The notes under the pieces are model-generated. The model had not been told where the DNA came from. It saw only the letters and a list, made by a program, of their open reading frames with translations, and did not search any database. Shown here one piece after another: positions 15,476 to 23,277 of a stretch of DNA of 38,511 nucleotides; positions within the stretch are counted from its first letter, which is position 1, and the number at the start of each line of letters is the position of its first letter. The stretch lies in assembly GCA_947450865.1 (NCBI GenBank), contig CANFWR010000009.1, positions 1 to 38,511 on the forward strand, written 5' to 3'. The translations under genes and the position numbers were made by a program. The DNA comes from Cytophagaceae bacterium. GTDB lineage: Bacteria > Bacteroidota > Bacteroidia > Cytophagales > Spirosomataceae.

Positions 15476-16318
15476 TTAGGGGTTACAAAAATCACAAAAC
15501 ATGGGGTCCTCCATCGTTTTCGAATCAGGGAAATAAACACAAGTCGTGTAGTGGCATCCTTCACAACTATAAATAAGCGATTTAACTGATTTCGTAGGTA
15601 AGGAGCAACAAGAACAAACTAGGCCACGAATAACATCGGTGGGGCTAAATCCAGGTCTTTGGCAGGTAGGACAACAGCTCTTCATCTTCTCCACTAATTT
15701 TCCCACCAGCTCCTGTATAACAGACATCCGAGTCGGATTATTCATCGCACGCATATCGGTTTCCAGGGTATAGGTTCCAAAGCGATTAACAGCCTCCTGA
15801 ATCGCTTGGTTTAATCGATCTTCAGATCTAATTCCTTTCGCCACGTAAACCTCTGGACTTTTCACATGTAAACCATGACTAGGAAATTTAACCTGTTGTA
15901 AAAAATCGGCTAAATCCTGCTCTGAACCCTGCTCAAATGAGGCATAATTTGTTTGCAGGCTGGTGTGCTTTACCACAATCTCCAGCTCCCTTTTTCGGTC
16001 TAACAGTAGCAGAATTTCTTCATCCGCAGGCAGAAAATACAGCGTAGGATGTGGGCCAAAAGATCCTTCAGAACCAATGGCAAAATCGGCATCACATTCC
16101 GCTAAAGCTAAAATGCATTTTTGCCTAGCCGCCTCTACTGGTGTTAATACACGATCCACTTCTCCTGTGAATGTGCCCAAAAGATCCGTATCTACATCTT
16201 CTGAAACGATATATTTCATCCCAAATGCCTCTTGTAATGCCGGTCCAATCACCTGTTCTTTTTGGTGTTTTGTCGCAATGACGACTTTTCGCCCGTTGAA
16301 ATTGTGTTCACTAGCCAT
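15476..16318 (-). CDS. DUF6671 family protein with C-terminal zinc ribbons
   Basis: This 280-residue cytoplasmic protein matches DUF6671. The N-terminal region has GRKVVIATKHQKEQVIGPAL and GEVDRVLTPVEAARQKC, and a possible metal or nucleotide pocket DFAIGSEGSFGPHP. The C-terminal 90 residues hold eight cysteines in CxxC-type pairs: CCPTC, CSCC, CEGC with a later Cys, and CDFC, enough for two zinc ribbons. The function is unknown. It overlaps the SbtA stop by 8 bases and precedes Sua5 by 8 bases, so it belongs to the bicarbonate operon; whether it is an enzyme or a regulator cannot be read. Confidence 0.85.
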   Translation of the reverse strand: MASEHNFNGRKVVIATKHQKEQVIGPALQEAFGMKYIVSEDVDTDLLGTFTGEVDRVLTPVEAARQKCILALAECDADFAIGSEGSFGPHPTLYFLPADEEILLLLDRKRELEIVVKHTSLQTNYASFEQGSEQDLADFLQQVKFPSHGLHVKSPEVYVAKGIRSEDRLNQAIQEAVNRFGTYTLETDMRAMNNPTRMSVIQELVGKLVEKMKSCCPTCQRPGFSPTDVIRGLVCSCCSLPTKSVKSLIYSCEGCHYTTCVYFPDSKTMEDPMFCDFCNP

Positions 16319-17279
16319 GGATAATTTGCATATACAAAGGCAATCCTATCGTAATGTTTAAGGGGAATGTAACGCCTAATGCCATCGGAATATAGATTCC
16401 CGGATCTGCTTTAGGGGCCACTAAACGCATCGCTGCAGGTACTGCAATGTAAGAGGCACTGGCGGCCAAAACAGCGAATATCAGTCTATTCCCCACATTA
16501 TCGGTGATAAATTGTGATAAAATGGCGACGGAGACCCCATTAAAAAGTGGCACTAGCAAGGCAAAAAGCAATAAAAAATAACCCTGTTTTTTAAACGCCT
16601 TAAACCTGCTAGCAGCCACCATCCCCATATCTAATAAAAAGATCGCTAAAAAACCCTTAAATATGTCAGACGTAAAATGCTTGATCCCTACGGATTGAGT
16701 CGAATCAGAGACGAATCCAATGAGTAAACTGCCAAAAATCATCAGCACACTTCCATTCGTCAGGGAGTGTTTCATAGCCTCCTTCCACTGCACCGGCGCT
16801 ATTTCTGTTTTTTTGTCCGGAAATAAATTCAGTAGAATTACTCCCATAACAATGGCAGGAAACTCCATTGATGCCATGACTGCCACCATTTCACCTCCCA
16901 TTTTTACCTGATTCATCTCTAAAAATGCGACTGCCGTCACAAAGGTCACCGCACTGACAGATCCATAGGATGCTGCGATAGCACCCGCGTCAGAGGAATT
17001 TAATTTTACCCGTAAAATGAAGTAGGAGTAAATGGGAATAATCAACGCTAATAACATGCCAAACAAGAGACTAACAATTACTTCATTCGAAATTCCAGTC
17101 ACTGCTAATTCGCTTCCGCCATTAAATCCGATAGAGAATAGCAGATACAGTGAAATGAAGTTTTTGGATGCCGCCGGAACCTCTAAATCGCTTTTTACAT
17201 ATTTTGCTATCACTCCCAGAATAAAGAATAATAGAGTCGGATTAGTTAAGTTAAATGTCAATAATTCAAAATTAATCAT
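16311..17279 (-). CDS. SbtA-type sodium-dependent bicarbonate permease
   Basis: This 322-residue integral membrane protein has about ten hydrophobic segments in two repeats. It matches the SbtA/DUF897 family: LTNPTLLFFILGVIAKYVKSDLEVP at the start, ISLYLLFSIGFNGGSEL, SSDAGAIAASYGSVSAVTFVTA and LIFAVLAASASYIAVPAAMRLVAPKADPGIYIPMALGVTFPLNI. SbtA of cyanobacteria brings HCO3- in with Na+. In a heterotroph it would supply bicarbonate for carboxylation or carbamoylation, which fits the Sua5 and dihydroorotase genes downstream. No SbtB (PII-like) gene is adjacent. Overlaps the next gene by 8 bases, and the small membrane protein gene before it by 8. Confidence 0.92.
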   Translation of the reverse strand: MINFELLTFNLTNPTLLFFILGVIAKYVKSDLEVPAASKNFISLYLLFSIGFNGGSELAVTGISNEVIVSLLFGMLLALIIPIYSYFILRVKLNSSDAGAIAASYGSVSAVTFVTAVAFLEMNQVKMGGEMVAVMASMEFPAIVMGVILLNLFPDKKTEIAPVQWKEAMKHSLTNGSVLMIFGSLLIGFVSDSTQSVGIKHFTSDIFKGFLAIFLLDMGMVAASRFKAFKKQGYFLLLFALLVPLFNGVSVAILSQFITDNVGNRLIFAVLAASASYIAVPAAMRLVAPKADPGIYIPMALGVTFPLNITIGLPLYMQIIHG

Positions 17280-17448
17280 CTTGCGAATGTTTAGTGAATA
17301 AGTGTAAAAAGGATAATTCTAGAAGAATAACAAGGGCAGCGTAGAACTTCTTTAATAGGGGATCTGTCAATACTATTAGCTCCAAAAATCCCCAGCAGAT
17401 GAGCAAGAACAGTACACCCAATAAGAGCAAATTAACGAATGCTTTCAT
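17272..17448 (-). CDS. Small two-segment membrane protein, first gene of the SbtA operon
   Basis: This gene encodes 58 residues from the ATG at 17448 (an earlier in-frame ATG at 17517 would add a promoter-region-derived, poor N-terminus). It contains two hydrophobic segments (FVNLLLLGVLFLLICWGFLELI and FYAALVILLELSFLHLF) and a polar end HSQDD. No family is recognised. It overlaps SbtA by 8 bases and may be a subunit or folding partner of the permease. A real gene is likely because of the tight overlap, but the function is unknown. Confidence 0.6.
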   Translation of the reverse strand: MKAFVNLLLLGVLFLLICWGFLELIVLTDPLLKKFYAALVILLELSFLHLFTKHSQDD

Positions 17449-17452
17449 CCCA

Positions 17453-17470
17453 TTATTTTTCGCAAAATAA
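17453..17470. promoter_or_regulatory. Palindrome between the SbtA operon and the LysR gene
   Basis: TTATTTT-TCGC-AAAATAA, with 7-base perfect arms, lies 4 bases before the first operon ATG (17448) and 58 bases before the divergent LysR start. The position suits a LysR-type binding site, but it is also AT-rich and could be chance. Confidence 0.4.
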
Positions 17471-17528
17471 ATAAAGGAATATTGATAATTTTTATTTAAG
17501 TTTATAATGAAATACATAATGATGCGTT

Positions 17529-18440
17529 ATGAACTATACCCTAAATCAATTACAGATTTTCTTGAAAGTGGTGCAAACGACTAGCATTACAAAAGCGGCG
17601 GAAGAGCTTAATCTAACTCAGCCTGCGGTTTCCATTCAAATCAAAAACCTGCAAGCCCAATTCGACATTCCACTCATCGAAATCATTGGGAAGAAAATTT
17701 ACATCACTGATTTTGGAAAAGAGATTGCAGAATCTGCTAAAAATATCCTAGACCAAGTCTATGCCATTAATTACAAGAAGATGGCTTTCAAAGACCAATT
17801 AGTGGGTCGCCTTAAAATATCCATTGTCTCTACAGGGAAATATGTTTTGCCTTATTTTTTAACCGAATTCTTGCGTTCTAATCCAGGCGTAGAAATTAAT
17901 ATTGACGTAACAAATAGGGAAAAAGTAATGGAAAGTCAGCTAGATAATGAGGTCGATTTTAGTCTCGTTTCAGACGCCTTAGATAACCCCACATTTGACT
18001 CCATCGACCTACTTTCAAATGATTTATACCTCATAGGTAACAGTGAAACAGCGAAGATGAAGCCCACCTTTAATTACCTAGATTTCAAAAACGAACTGCC
18101 CCTCATTTTCCGTGAATACGGGTCAGGTACCCGAAAAGTGATGGAGAGTTATTTCAAAAAGCAAGGAGTGGATGGATTGAAAAAAATTGAATTAACGTCG
18201 AATGAAGCTGTTAAGCAGGCGGTGATTGCTGGACTAGGCTATTCGATTATGCCCATCATTGGAATCAAAAATGAAATCAAATCGGGTTCTCTCAAAATCA
18301 TCGAACGGGATGGTTTACCCATCTCTACTAAATGGAAATTAATTTGGCACAAGGATAAAAATTTGTCGCCTGTTTCGAAGGCATTCTTAGCTTATTTAGC
18401 CGAAAATAAAGAGCAGATCAAGCAGAAATACTTTCAATAA
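17529..18440 (+). CDS. LysR-family transcriptional regulator, divergent from SbtA operon
   Basis: This 303-residue LTTR has an N-terminal winged HTH (LNQLQIFLKVVQTTSITKAAEELNLTQPAVSIQIKNLQ, 5-43) and a periplasmic-binding-like effector domain from about 90 (GRLKISIVSTGKYVLPYFL). It resembles CbbR/CmpR-type regulators that act on carbon uptake in autotrophs (inference from its neighbour, not from a unique motif). Being divergent from sbtA with 80 bases between start codons, it very likely controls that operon and itself. Its transcript ends in a hairpin right after the stop. Confidence 0.92.
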   Translation: MNYTLNQLQIFLKVVQTTSITKAAEELNLTQPAVSIQIKNLQAQFDIPLIEIIGKKIYITDFGKEIAESAKNILDQVYAINYKKMAFKDQLVGRLKISIVSTGKYVLPYFLTEFLRSNPGVEINIDVTNREKVMESQLDNEVDFSLVSDALDNPTFDSIDLLSNDLYLIGNSETAKMKPTFNYLDFKNELPLIFREYGSGTRKVMESYFKKQGVDGLKKIELTSNEAVKQAVIAGLGYSIMPIIGIKNEIKSGSLKIIERDGLPISTKWKLIWHKDKNLSPVSKAFLAYLAENKEQIKQKYFQ

Positions 18441-18441
18441 A

Positions 18442-18468
18442 AAAGCCAAGCAAAATTTGCCTGGCTTT
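18442..18468 (+). terminator. Hairpin terminator of the LysR gene
   Basis: AAAGCCAAGCAAA pairs with TTTGCCTGGCTTT (one mismatch) at 18442-18468, directly after the TAA. The T-tract is short (TTTAATTGATTATTTTTT further on). The stretch 18469-18611 before the next gene is AT-rich with a 12-base palindrome TTTGCATGCAAA (18535-18546) and no ORF. Confidence 0.75.
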
Positions 18469-18611
18469 AATTGATTATTTTTTCATTAATTAAACTAACA
18501 CAATTGATTGATTGATTTAATTGAGTCAGAGTCGTTTGCATGCAAAACTATAGAGGCATTTTGAATAATAAAATTTAAACTATTTTATAAAAATCATAAA
18601 ATAAATTAATG

Positions 18612-20852
18612 CTATGCCTTTAGCTGCGGTTGAAAAGGCTGCTGGTAAAAACGCTTACCCGTCGCCTTATACAAGGCGTTCGCAACCGCCCCAAAAATCG
18701 GAGGAAACGGTGGCTCACCTAATCCCGTAGGATCAATCTCATTCTTCACAAAATGCACGTCGATTTTCTTCGGCGCCTCGTTGTGACGAATCATACGATA
18801 AGTATCGAAATTGCGTTGATCTGTACGACCCTCTGTTAAGGTTAATTGGCCAAATAAGGCATTGCCAATTCCGTCAATTGCCGCACCTTCCGCCATATTT
18901 TTAGCTCCCTCTGGATTCACAACAACACCACAATCTAGAGCAGTAGTTACTTGATCGACTGTTACTTGATCTCCTTTTACGCGTAAATCAATGACTTGAG
19001 CTGCATACGAATTGTGGCAGAAATACGCCGAAACTCCGCGCTTTTTACCCGCATTTTCGGGTTTCCCCCAGCCCGATTTCTCGCGAACTAATTCCAACAC
19101 GCCCATGTAACGGCTCGCATCGTAATCGTTGGTTTTTCCTACTGGATTATCCTTAGCCCGTTGTAATAATTCCAAACGGAAGGCAATCGGATCCTTACCC
19201 ATGTATTCTGAAATCTCATCCAAGAACGATTGTTCTGCCGCTGCATTAAAATTAGAACGCGGTGCACGGAAGGCTGCAATGGTAATGTTAGATGGGATCA
19301 CCCAGCTTTCGGCTAAGTAATTATCAATCGCTCCTGCTGGAAAACGATTCGCATGCAGAGGGGATTCAGGAACTCCTCCACCTTTGGCATGAAAAGCAAT
19401 CAGCTTCTTATTCTCATCAAATGCCGCGCGATACGTCAATTGATACATTGGGCGATAAGTCCCACCACTCACATCGTCCTCACGCGTATAAATCAGTTTA
19501 ATCGGGGCGTTAGCTTGCTTCGAAATCAAGGCCGCCTCAATCATATAGTGACCGTAGGCACGACGACCGAAACCGCCACCCATACGAGCTAATTCAATGG
19601 AAATATTTTCCTTCGGAATGCCTAAACGTGCCACCATCGATGGAACCATAAAATCTGGAATCTGAATAGGTGCCACGAATCGCACTTTGTCCCCTACAAA
19701 ATGCGCAAAGGTATTCGTCGGTTCCATAATATTATGCGCTAAAAACGGTGCCGTATAGGTTCTTTCAATGACGTGTTTCGCCTCCCCAAACGCCTTTTCT
19801 GGATCCCCGTCTCTACGCTCAATTTTGCCTGGTTTTTTATCCATTTCCAGCATTTGAGCATAATGCTTTTTCGTGCTTTCTAAACCTGCTGGAATTGTTC
19901 TTTCTTGGCCATTTTGACCCATCTCCTTCTTCTCTGGCGCTACTTCCCAAACCGCTTTCAGCTTCTTGCGCGCATTCATCACATCCCAGGTAGACTTGCC
20001 CACAATAGCAATTACTTCATTAAAAGCACGTGTATCAAACCCGGCAAATTTGTGGTCATCATTATATACTTTGATTGGGAAAATATCCACGATACCTGGC
20101 ATCTTTTTCGCCGCAGTCGCATCAAAGGATTTTAATTGCATCCCAAAAGCCGGTGGACGTTCCGTCATCGCATACAACATGCCTGCTTCGCGGTAGTCCA
20201 TCCCAAATAAGGGTTTTCCTTGTACGATTTTAGGGGCTACCACATTCTTCTGAGGAGTACCAATTAAGCGGAACGATTGATTTCCTTTCAAGACGATATC
20301 CTTAGGCACGGGTAATTTCGCAGCTGCCGCGGCAAAAGTTCCGTAGGTTTCTGACTTGCCACTAAACGCATGTGTGACCATTCCGTTAGCGGTGGTCAAT
20401 TCTGTTACTGGCAAATTCCAGGCCTGGCTTGCCGCCGTCAAAATCATCTGACGCGCTGCCGAACCCACCGTCCGCAATTGCTTCCAAGCCATGCGAATAC
20501 CTTGGCTACCTCCGGTAAACTGACGCGGAAATGCTTTGGGGTCGTAATTCCCTTGTTCCACTTCCACTTGCTTCCAATCCACGTCTAATTCCTCTGCAAT
20601 TAACATCGGTAAAGAGGTCATCACATTTTGGCCAAATTCAGGGTTAGGAGAAAATATTTTGATAGAATTATCCGACGCAATTTTGATGAAACTTGTCACC
20701 TCTTGCCATACGGGTTCGATGTTCAATTCGCCTAAGGATTCCAACGGCTTCGCGCTTGCGAACCAAGAAATACCCAGCATCATACCTCCTCCGGATAGCG
20801 ATGATACTTTCAAAAACGAACGTCTGCTGAGATTTGAGTCTGTCTTTTTCAT
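18612..20852 (-). CDS. Tat-exported molybdopterin-binding aldehyde oxidoreductase large subunit (IorB-like)
   Basis: This 746-residue complete enzyme oxidises an aldehyde or heteroaromatic substrate with a molybdenum-cytosine-dinucleotide-type cofactor. The N-terminal LSRRSFLKVSS is a Tat motif followed by a hydrophobic stretch, so export of the folded enzyme is expected. Motifs: FSPNPEFGQNVM near residue 65, GGGFGRRAYGHY near 425, AAFRAPRSNFNAAAEQSFLDE, ALDCGVVVNPEGAKN and TGLGEPPFPPIFGAVANAL with the catalytic Glu713. The gene follows the [2Fe-2S] subunit by one base. It is the complete counterpart of the truncated gene at the left edge. No c-type cytochrome subunit or XdhC-like maturase is adjacent. 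Confidence 0.95.
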   Translation of the reverse strand: MKKTDSNLSRRSFLKVSSLSGGGMMLGISWFASAKPLESLGELNIEPVWQEVTSFIKIASDNSIKIFSPNPEFGQNVMTSLPMLIAEELDVDWKQVEVEQGNYDPKAFPRQFTGGSQGIRMAWKQLRTVGSAARQMILTAASQAWNLPVTELTTANGMVTHAFSGKSETYGTFAAAAAKLPVPKDIVLKGNQSFRLIGTPQKNVVAPKIVQGKPLFGMDYREAGMLYAMTERPPAFGMQLKSFDATAAKKMPGIVDIFPIKVYNDDHKFAGFDTRAFNEVIAIVGKSTWDVMNARKKLKAVWEVAPEKKEMGQNGQERTIPAGLESTKKHYAQMLEMDKKPGKIERRDGDPEKAFGEAKHVIERTYTAPFLAHNIMEPTNTFAHFVGDKVRFVAPIQIPDFMVPSMVARLGIPKENISIELARMGGGFGRRAYGHYMIEAALISKQANAPIKLIYTREDDVSGGTYRPMYQLTYRAAFDENKKLIAFHAKGGGVPESPLHANRFPAGAIDNYLAESWVIPSNITIAAFRAPRSNFNAAAEQSFLDEISEYMGKDPIAFRLELLQRAKDNPVGKTNDYDASRYMGVLELVREKSGWGKPENAGKKRGVSAYFCHNSYAAQVIDLRVKGDQVTVDQVTTALDCGVVVNPEGAKNMAEGAAIDGIGNALFGQLTLTEGRTDQRNFDTYRMIRHNEAPKKIDVHFVKNEIDPTGLGEPPFPPIFGAVANALYKATGKRFYQQPFQPQLKA

Positions 20853-20853
20853 C

Positions 20854-21312
20854 TTATTTCGTAGCGGCTAGTTGAATGGCTTTTTTGATACGCGTATAGG
20901 TTCCACAACGGCAAATGTTGCCGGTCATGAAATTCTCAATATCTTCTTCCGTTGGATTAGGGTTGTTTTTCAAGAGAGCCGCGGCGCTCATGATTTGGCC
21001 AGACTGACAATACCCGCATTGTGCGACGTCCACATCCACCCACGCTTTCTGTACCGGATGATCACCCTTCGCAGATAAGCCTTCGATGGTGGTGATTTCT
21101 GTTCCTGCCAAAGCCGAAATAGGCAACTGGCACGACCGAACCGCCTCCCCATTTAAATGCACCGTGCACGCTCCGCAAGAGCCCACGCCACAACCGTATT
21201 TAGTACCTTCCATGCCGAGAATATCTCGGAGCACCCACAAAAGGGGCATGTTTTCGTCCGCCTCTACCTGGTGGACTTTCTGGTTAATCTTAACGGAATA
21301 TTTCTTGATCAT
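20854..21312 (-). CDS. (2Fe-2S)-binding subunit of aldehyde/isoquinoline oxidoreductase (IorA-like)
   Basis: This is the 152-residue electron-transfer subunit with two [2Fe-2S] clusters. It has [17 protein letters not shown] with a later Cys in RSCQLP (first cluster) and [11 protein letters not shown] plus [14 protein letters not shown] (second cluster). It shares most of its sequence with 1355-1834, including INQKVHx(2)E near the start and [23 protein letters not shown] near the end. No signal peptide, so co-export with the Tat-bearing large subunit is expected. A TATATTTG promoter element lies 28 bases before the ATG. Confidence 0.95.
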   Translation of the reverse strand: MIKKYSVKINQKVHQVEADENMPLLWVLRDILGMEGTKYGCGVGSCGACTVHLNGEAVRSCQLPISALAGTEITTIEGLSAKGDHPVQKAWVDVDVAQCGYCQSGQIMSAAALLKNNPNPTEEDIENFMTGNICRCGTYTRIKKAIQLAATK

Positions 21313-21339
21313 AGTCTGAATGATTTATGAGAATCGAAG

Positions 21340-21347
21340 CAAATATA
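21340..21347 (-). promoter_or_regulatory. Bacteroidota -7 element (TATATTTG) for the second molybdenum hydroxylase operon
   Basis: TATATTTG on the minus strand is a perfect TAnnTTTG match, 28 bases before the ATG at 21312. A -33 TTG at ideal spacing is not obvious. Confidence 0.5.
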
Positions 21348-21389
21348 GACAAATCAAACGCTTCCGAATTATAGAATTCAAACAACGAA

Positions 21390-21944
21390 TTAATCGATCT
21401 TTTTAATAAACTTCGCCGGCACCCCACCCACAATCGTATTAGCATGAACGTCTTTCGTCACCACGGCACCAGCTGCTACAATCGAATTTTCACCTACCGT
21501 CACCCCCGGCAAAATAATGGCGCCAGCTCCTAGCCATACATTTTTGCCAATGTGAATAGGTTTTAGATCTAGGCTTTTGCGATTGCTTGGATCCACCCGG
21601 TGGTTCTCTGTCAGTAATTTCACTTGCGGCCCGATCAACACATCGTCTTCAATGATGATTCCGCCCAAGTCTAAAAACGAACAGCCATGGTTGATAAACA
21701 CATTTTTCCCTATCGTCGTATGCTTTCCAAAATTGGTTGAAAATGGGGCTAAAACAGTCGTCGATGGATCAATGCTTTGGCCTAAAATTTCAGATAAAAT
21801 CGCGCGAATGTCATCCGCGTTACCTGAAGCATTCAGCTTAGCAGAAAGCGCAATCGTTTGATTCACGATCTCCCAAACCTCCGCCCATTGTGGGTCAGTA
21901 TGCGGAATGATTCCGCCAGCACGCATGCGTTCGAAAATGTTCAT
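21390..21944 (-). CDS. Left-handed beta-helix O-acetyltransferase (maltose/galactoside acetyltransferase-like)
   Basis: This 184-residue acetyltransferase transfers acetyl from acetyl-CoA to a sugar hydroxyl, as LacA/Maa relatives do. A helical N-terminus (MNIFERMRAGGIIPHTDPQWAEV) is followed by hexapeptide repeats from about 70 (IGKNVFINHGCSFLDLGGIIIEDDVLIGP). The catalytic His is in LLTENHRVDP. The C-terminal GVTVGENSIVAAGAVVTKDVHANTIVGGVPAKFIKKI is characteristic. Starts about 8 bases downstream of the T-tract of the FabV terminator, so it has almost no leader of its own. The substrate is unknown. Confidence 0.92.
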   Translation of the reverse strand: MNIFERMRAGGIIPHTDPQWAEVWEIVNQTIALSAKLNASGNADDIRAILSEILGQSIDPSTTVLAPFSTNFGKHTTIGKNVFINHGCSFLDLGGIIIEDDVLIGPQVKLLTENHRVDPSNRKSLDLKPIHIGKNVWLGAGAIILPGVTVGENSIVAAGAVVTKDVHANTIVGGVPAKFIKKID

Positions 21945-21952
21945 ATACTCAT

Positions 21953-21980
21953 AAAAAAAGCCATCCTCTCAGATGGCTTT
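21953..21980 (-). terminator. Intrinsic terminator of the FabV gene
   Basis: On the minus strand AAAGCCATC (21980-21972) pairs with GATGGCTTT (21965-21957), with loop TGAGAG and a T-run behind. It lies 5 bases after the FabV stop codon and directly before the acetyltransferase gene start. Confidence 0.88.
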
Positions 21981-21984
21981 CAGT

Positions 21985-23187
21985 CTATTTCACTACCGTA
22001 ATTAATCCCGGAATCTCTACCAGTTCGTTCGCTTCCGCAGCATAATCTACGCCATCGAAACCAAAGCCAAACAAATTTAAGAAATCGGATTTATAACCAT
22101 TTAAATCGCCTATCGCTGAAAGGTTTTCTGTCGTAGCTCCTTTCCACAATTCAGCTACTTCTTTTTGAACCTCATCATTCATTTCCCAATCGTCGATGCG
22201 GATACGTCCTTTTTCATCTACTGGAATTGCTCCGTTCGTATACAGACGCGCGCTGAATAGACGTTGGATTTGCTCGATGCAACCCTCGTGTGTTCCTTCT
22301 GCTTTCATTATTTTGTACAACAACGAGATGTATAATGGAATCACTGGGATAGCTGAACTCGCTTGAGTTACTAAGGCTTTGTTCACGGAAACGAAGGCTT
22401 TGCCTCCTATTTTGGCCAAATCATCTGTAATCTTAAACGCCGTCGATTCTAAATGGTCTTTCGCCATTCCAATCGTTCCTTTACGGTAAACCGGCTCCGT
22501 AACTTTAGGTCCAATGTAGGAATACGCAACGGTCATCGCGCCATCCGCTAAAACACCTGCGTTCAACAAGGCATCCATCCACATCTGCCAGTCTTCGCCA
22601 CCCATTACTTCCACCGTGTTCGCGATATCTTCATCGCTGCAAGGTGTAATCGTCACATCTGAAACAATCCCCGTGTGGAAATCAACCGTTTTATCCGTGA
22701 ACGTATCGCCAATAGGCTTCAAAACCGAACGGTGCAACACGCCCGTAACCGGGTGTTGACGAACGGGTGAAGCTAAACTGTAGATTACTAAATCAATTTG
22801 GCCTAAATCTGCCTTGATTAAATCAATCGTTTGAGCTTTTACTTCGTTAGAGAATGCATCGCCATTAATGCTTTTCGCATAAAGACCCGCTTTACCTGCG
22901 GCTGCTTCGAAAGCAAGGCTATTATAATATCCTGGAGAAGCCGTTTTGCCTTCTGCAGGTGCTTTTTCAAAAAATACGCCAATAGTCGCAGCATTCGATC
23001 CGAATGCACTCGTGATGCGAGAGGCTAAACCAAAACCCGTCGAGGCTCCGATGACAAGCACTTTTTTAGGGCCATCGATGGCTCCCTTTGACTTCACATA
23101 GTCAATTTGATTTAATACGTTTTTTTCACAACCTTTCGGGTGTGATGTCAAACAGATAAACCCTCTCATTCTAGGTTCAATAATCAT
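21985..23187 (-). CDS. fabV: Trans-2-enoyl-ACP/CoA reductase FabV
   Basis: This 400-residue NADH-dependent enzyme performs the last reduction of fatty acid elongation and is a triclosan-insensitive alternative to FabI. The start is the ATG at 23187 (MIIEPRMRGFICLTSHPKGC), matching the family N-terminus; a TTG 24 bases earlier lies inside the -7 element. Motifs: KKVLVIGASTGFGLASRI for NADH binding, VYSLASPVR-like region (LVIYSLASPVRQHP), and the catalytic Y-x8-K at Tyr234/Lys243 in VYRKGTIGMAKDHLE. Length equals the usual 397-400 residues. It stands alone between its promoter and terminator. Confidence 0.96.
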   Translation of the reverse strand: MIIEPRMRGFICLTSHPKGCEKNVLNQIDYVKSKGAIDGPKKVLVIGASTGFGLASRITSAFGSNAATIGVFFEKAPAEGKTASPGYYNSLAFEAAAGKAGLYAKSINGDAFSNEVKAQTIDLIKADLGQIDLVIYSLASPVRQHPVTGVLHRSVLKPIGDTFTDKTVDFHTGIVSDVTITPCSDEDIANTVEVMGGEDWQMWMDALLNAGVLADGAMTVAYSYIGPKVTEPVYRKGTIGMAKDHLESTAFKITDDLAKIGGKAFVSVNKALVTQASSAIPVIPLYISLLYKIMKAEGTHEGCIEQIQRLFSARLYTNGAIPVDEKGRIRIDDWEMNDEVQKEVAELWKGATTENLSAIGDLNGYKSDFLNLFGFGFDGVDYAAEANELVEIPGLITVVK

Positions 23188-23208
23188 AGTGCTCGAATTT
23201 TGTTTGTG

Positions 23209-23216
23209 CAAAGATA
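23209..23216 (-). promoter_or_regulatory. Bacteroidota -7 element (TATCTTTG) for fabV
   Basis: TATCTTTG on the minus strand fits TAnnTTTG and lies 22 bases before the fabV ATG at 23187. Its TTG lies in frame with fabV but is part of the promoter, not a start codon. Confidence 0.55.
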
Positions 23217-23277
23217 GTCAAAGGACCTAATTATCCATAGAAAAGGTAGATTTACTCGAATCCTGACTTTTAACATT

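Noticed and set aside
18503-18520. Short tandem ATTG/GATT repeat (ATTGATTGATTGATTTAATTG) between the LysR terminator and the molybdenum hydroxylase gene
   Set aside because: Only about four units in AT-rich intergenic DNA; no sign of a functional repeat array.
18535-18546. Perfect 12-base palindrome TTTGCATGCAAA
   Set aside because: Short, AT-rich flanks, between two convergent genes with no promoter; could well be chance.
18582-18602. AT-only hairpin ATTTTAT/ATAAAAT after the second molybdenum hydroxylase gene
   Set aside because: No G-C pairs in the stem, so it would be too unstable for a confident terminator call.
19292-20588. Several long plus-strand open frames opposite the large molybdenum hydroxylase gene
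   Set aside because: They are shadows of a well-supported gene in which the protein matches a known family along its full length.
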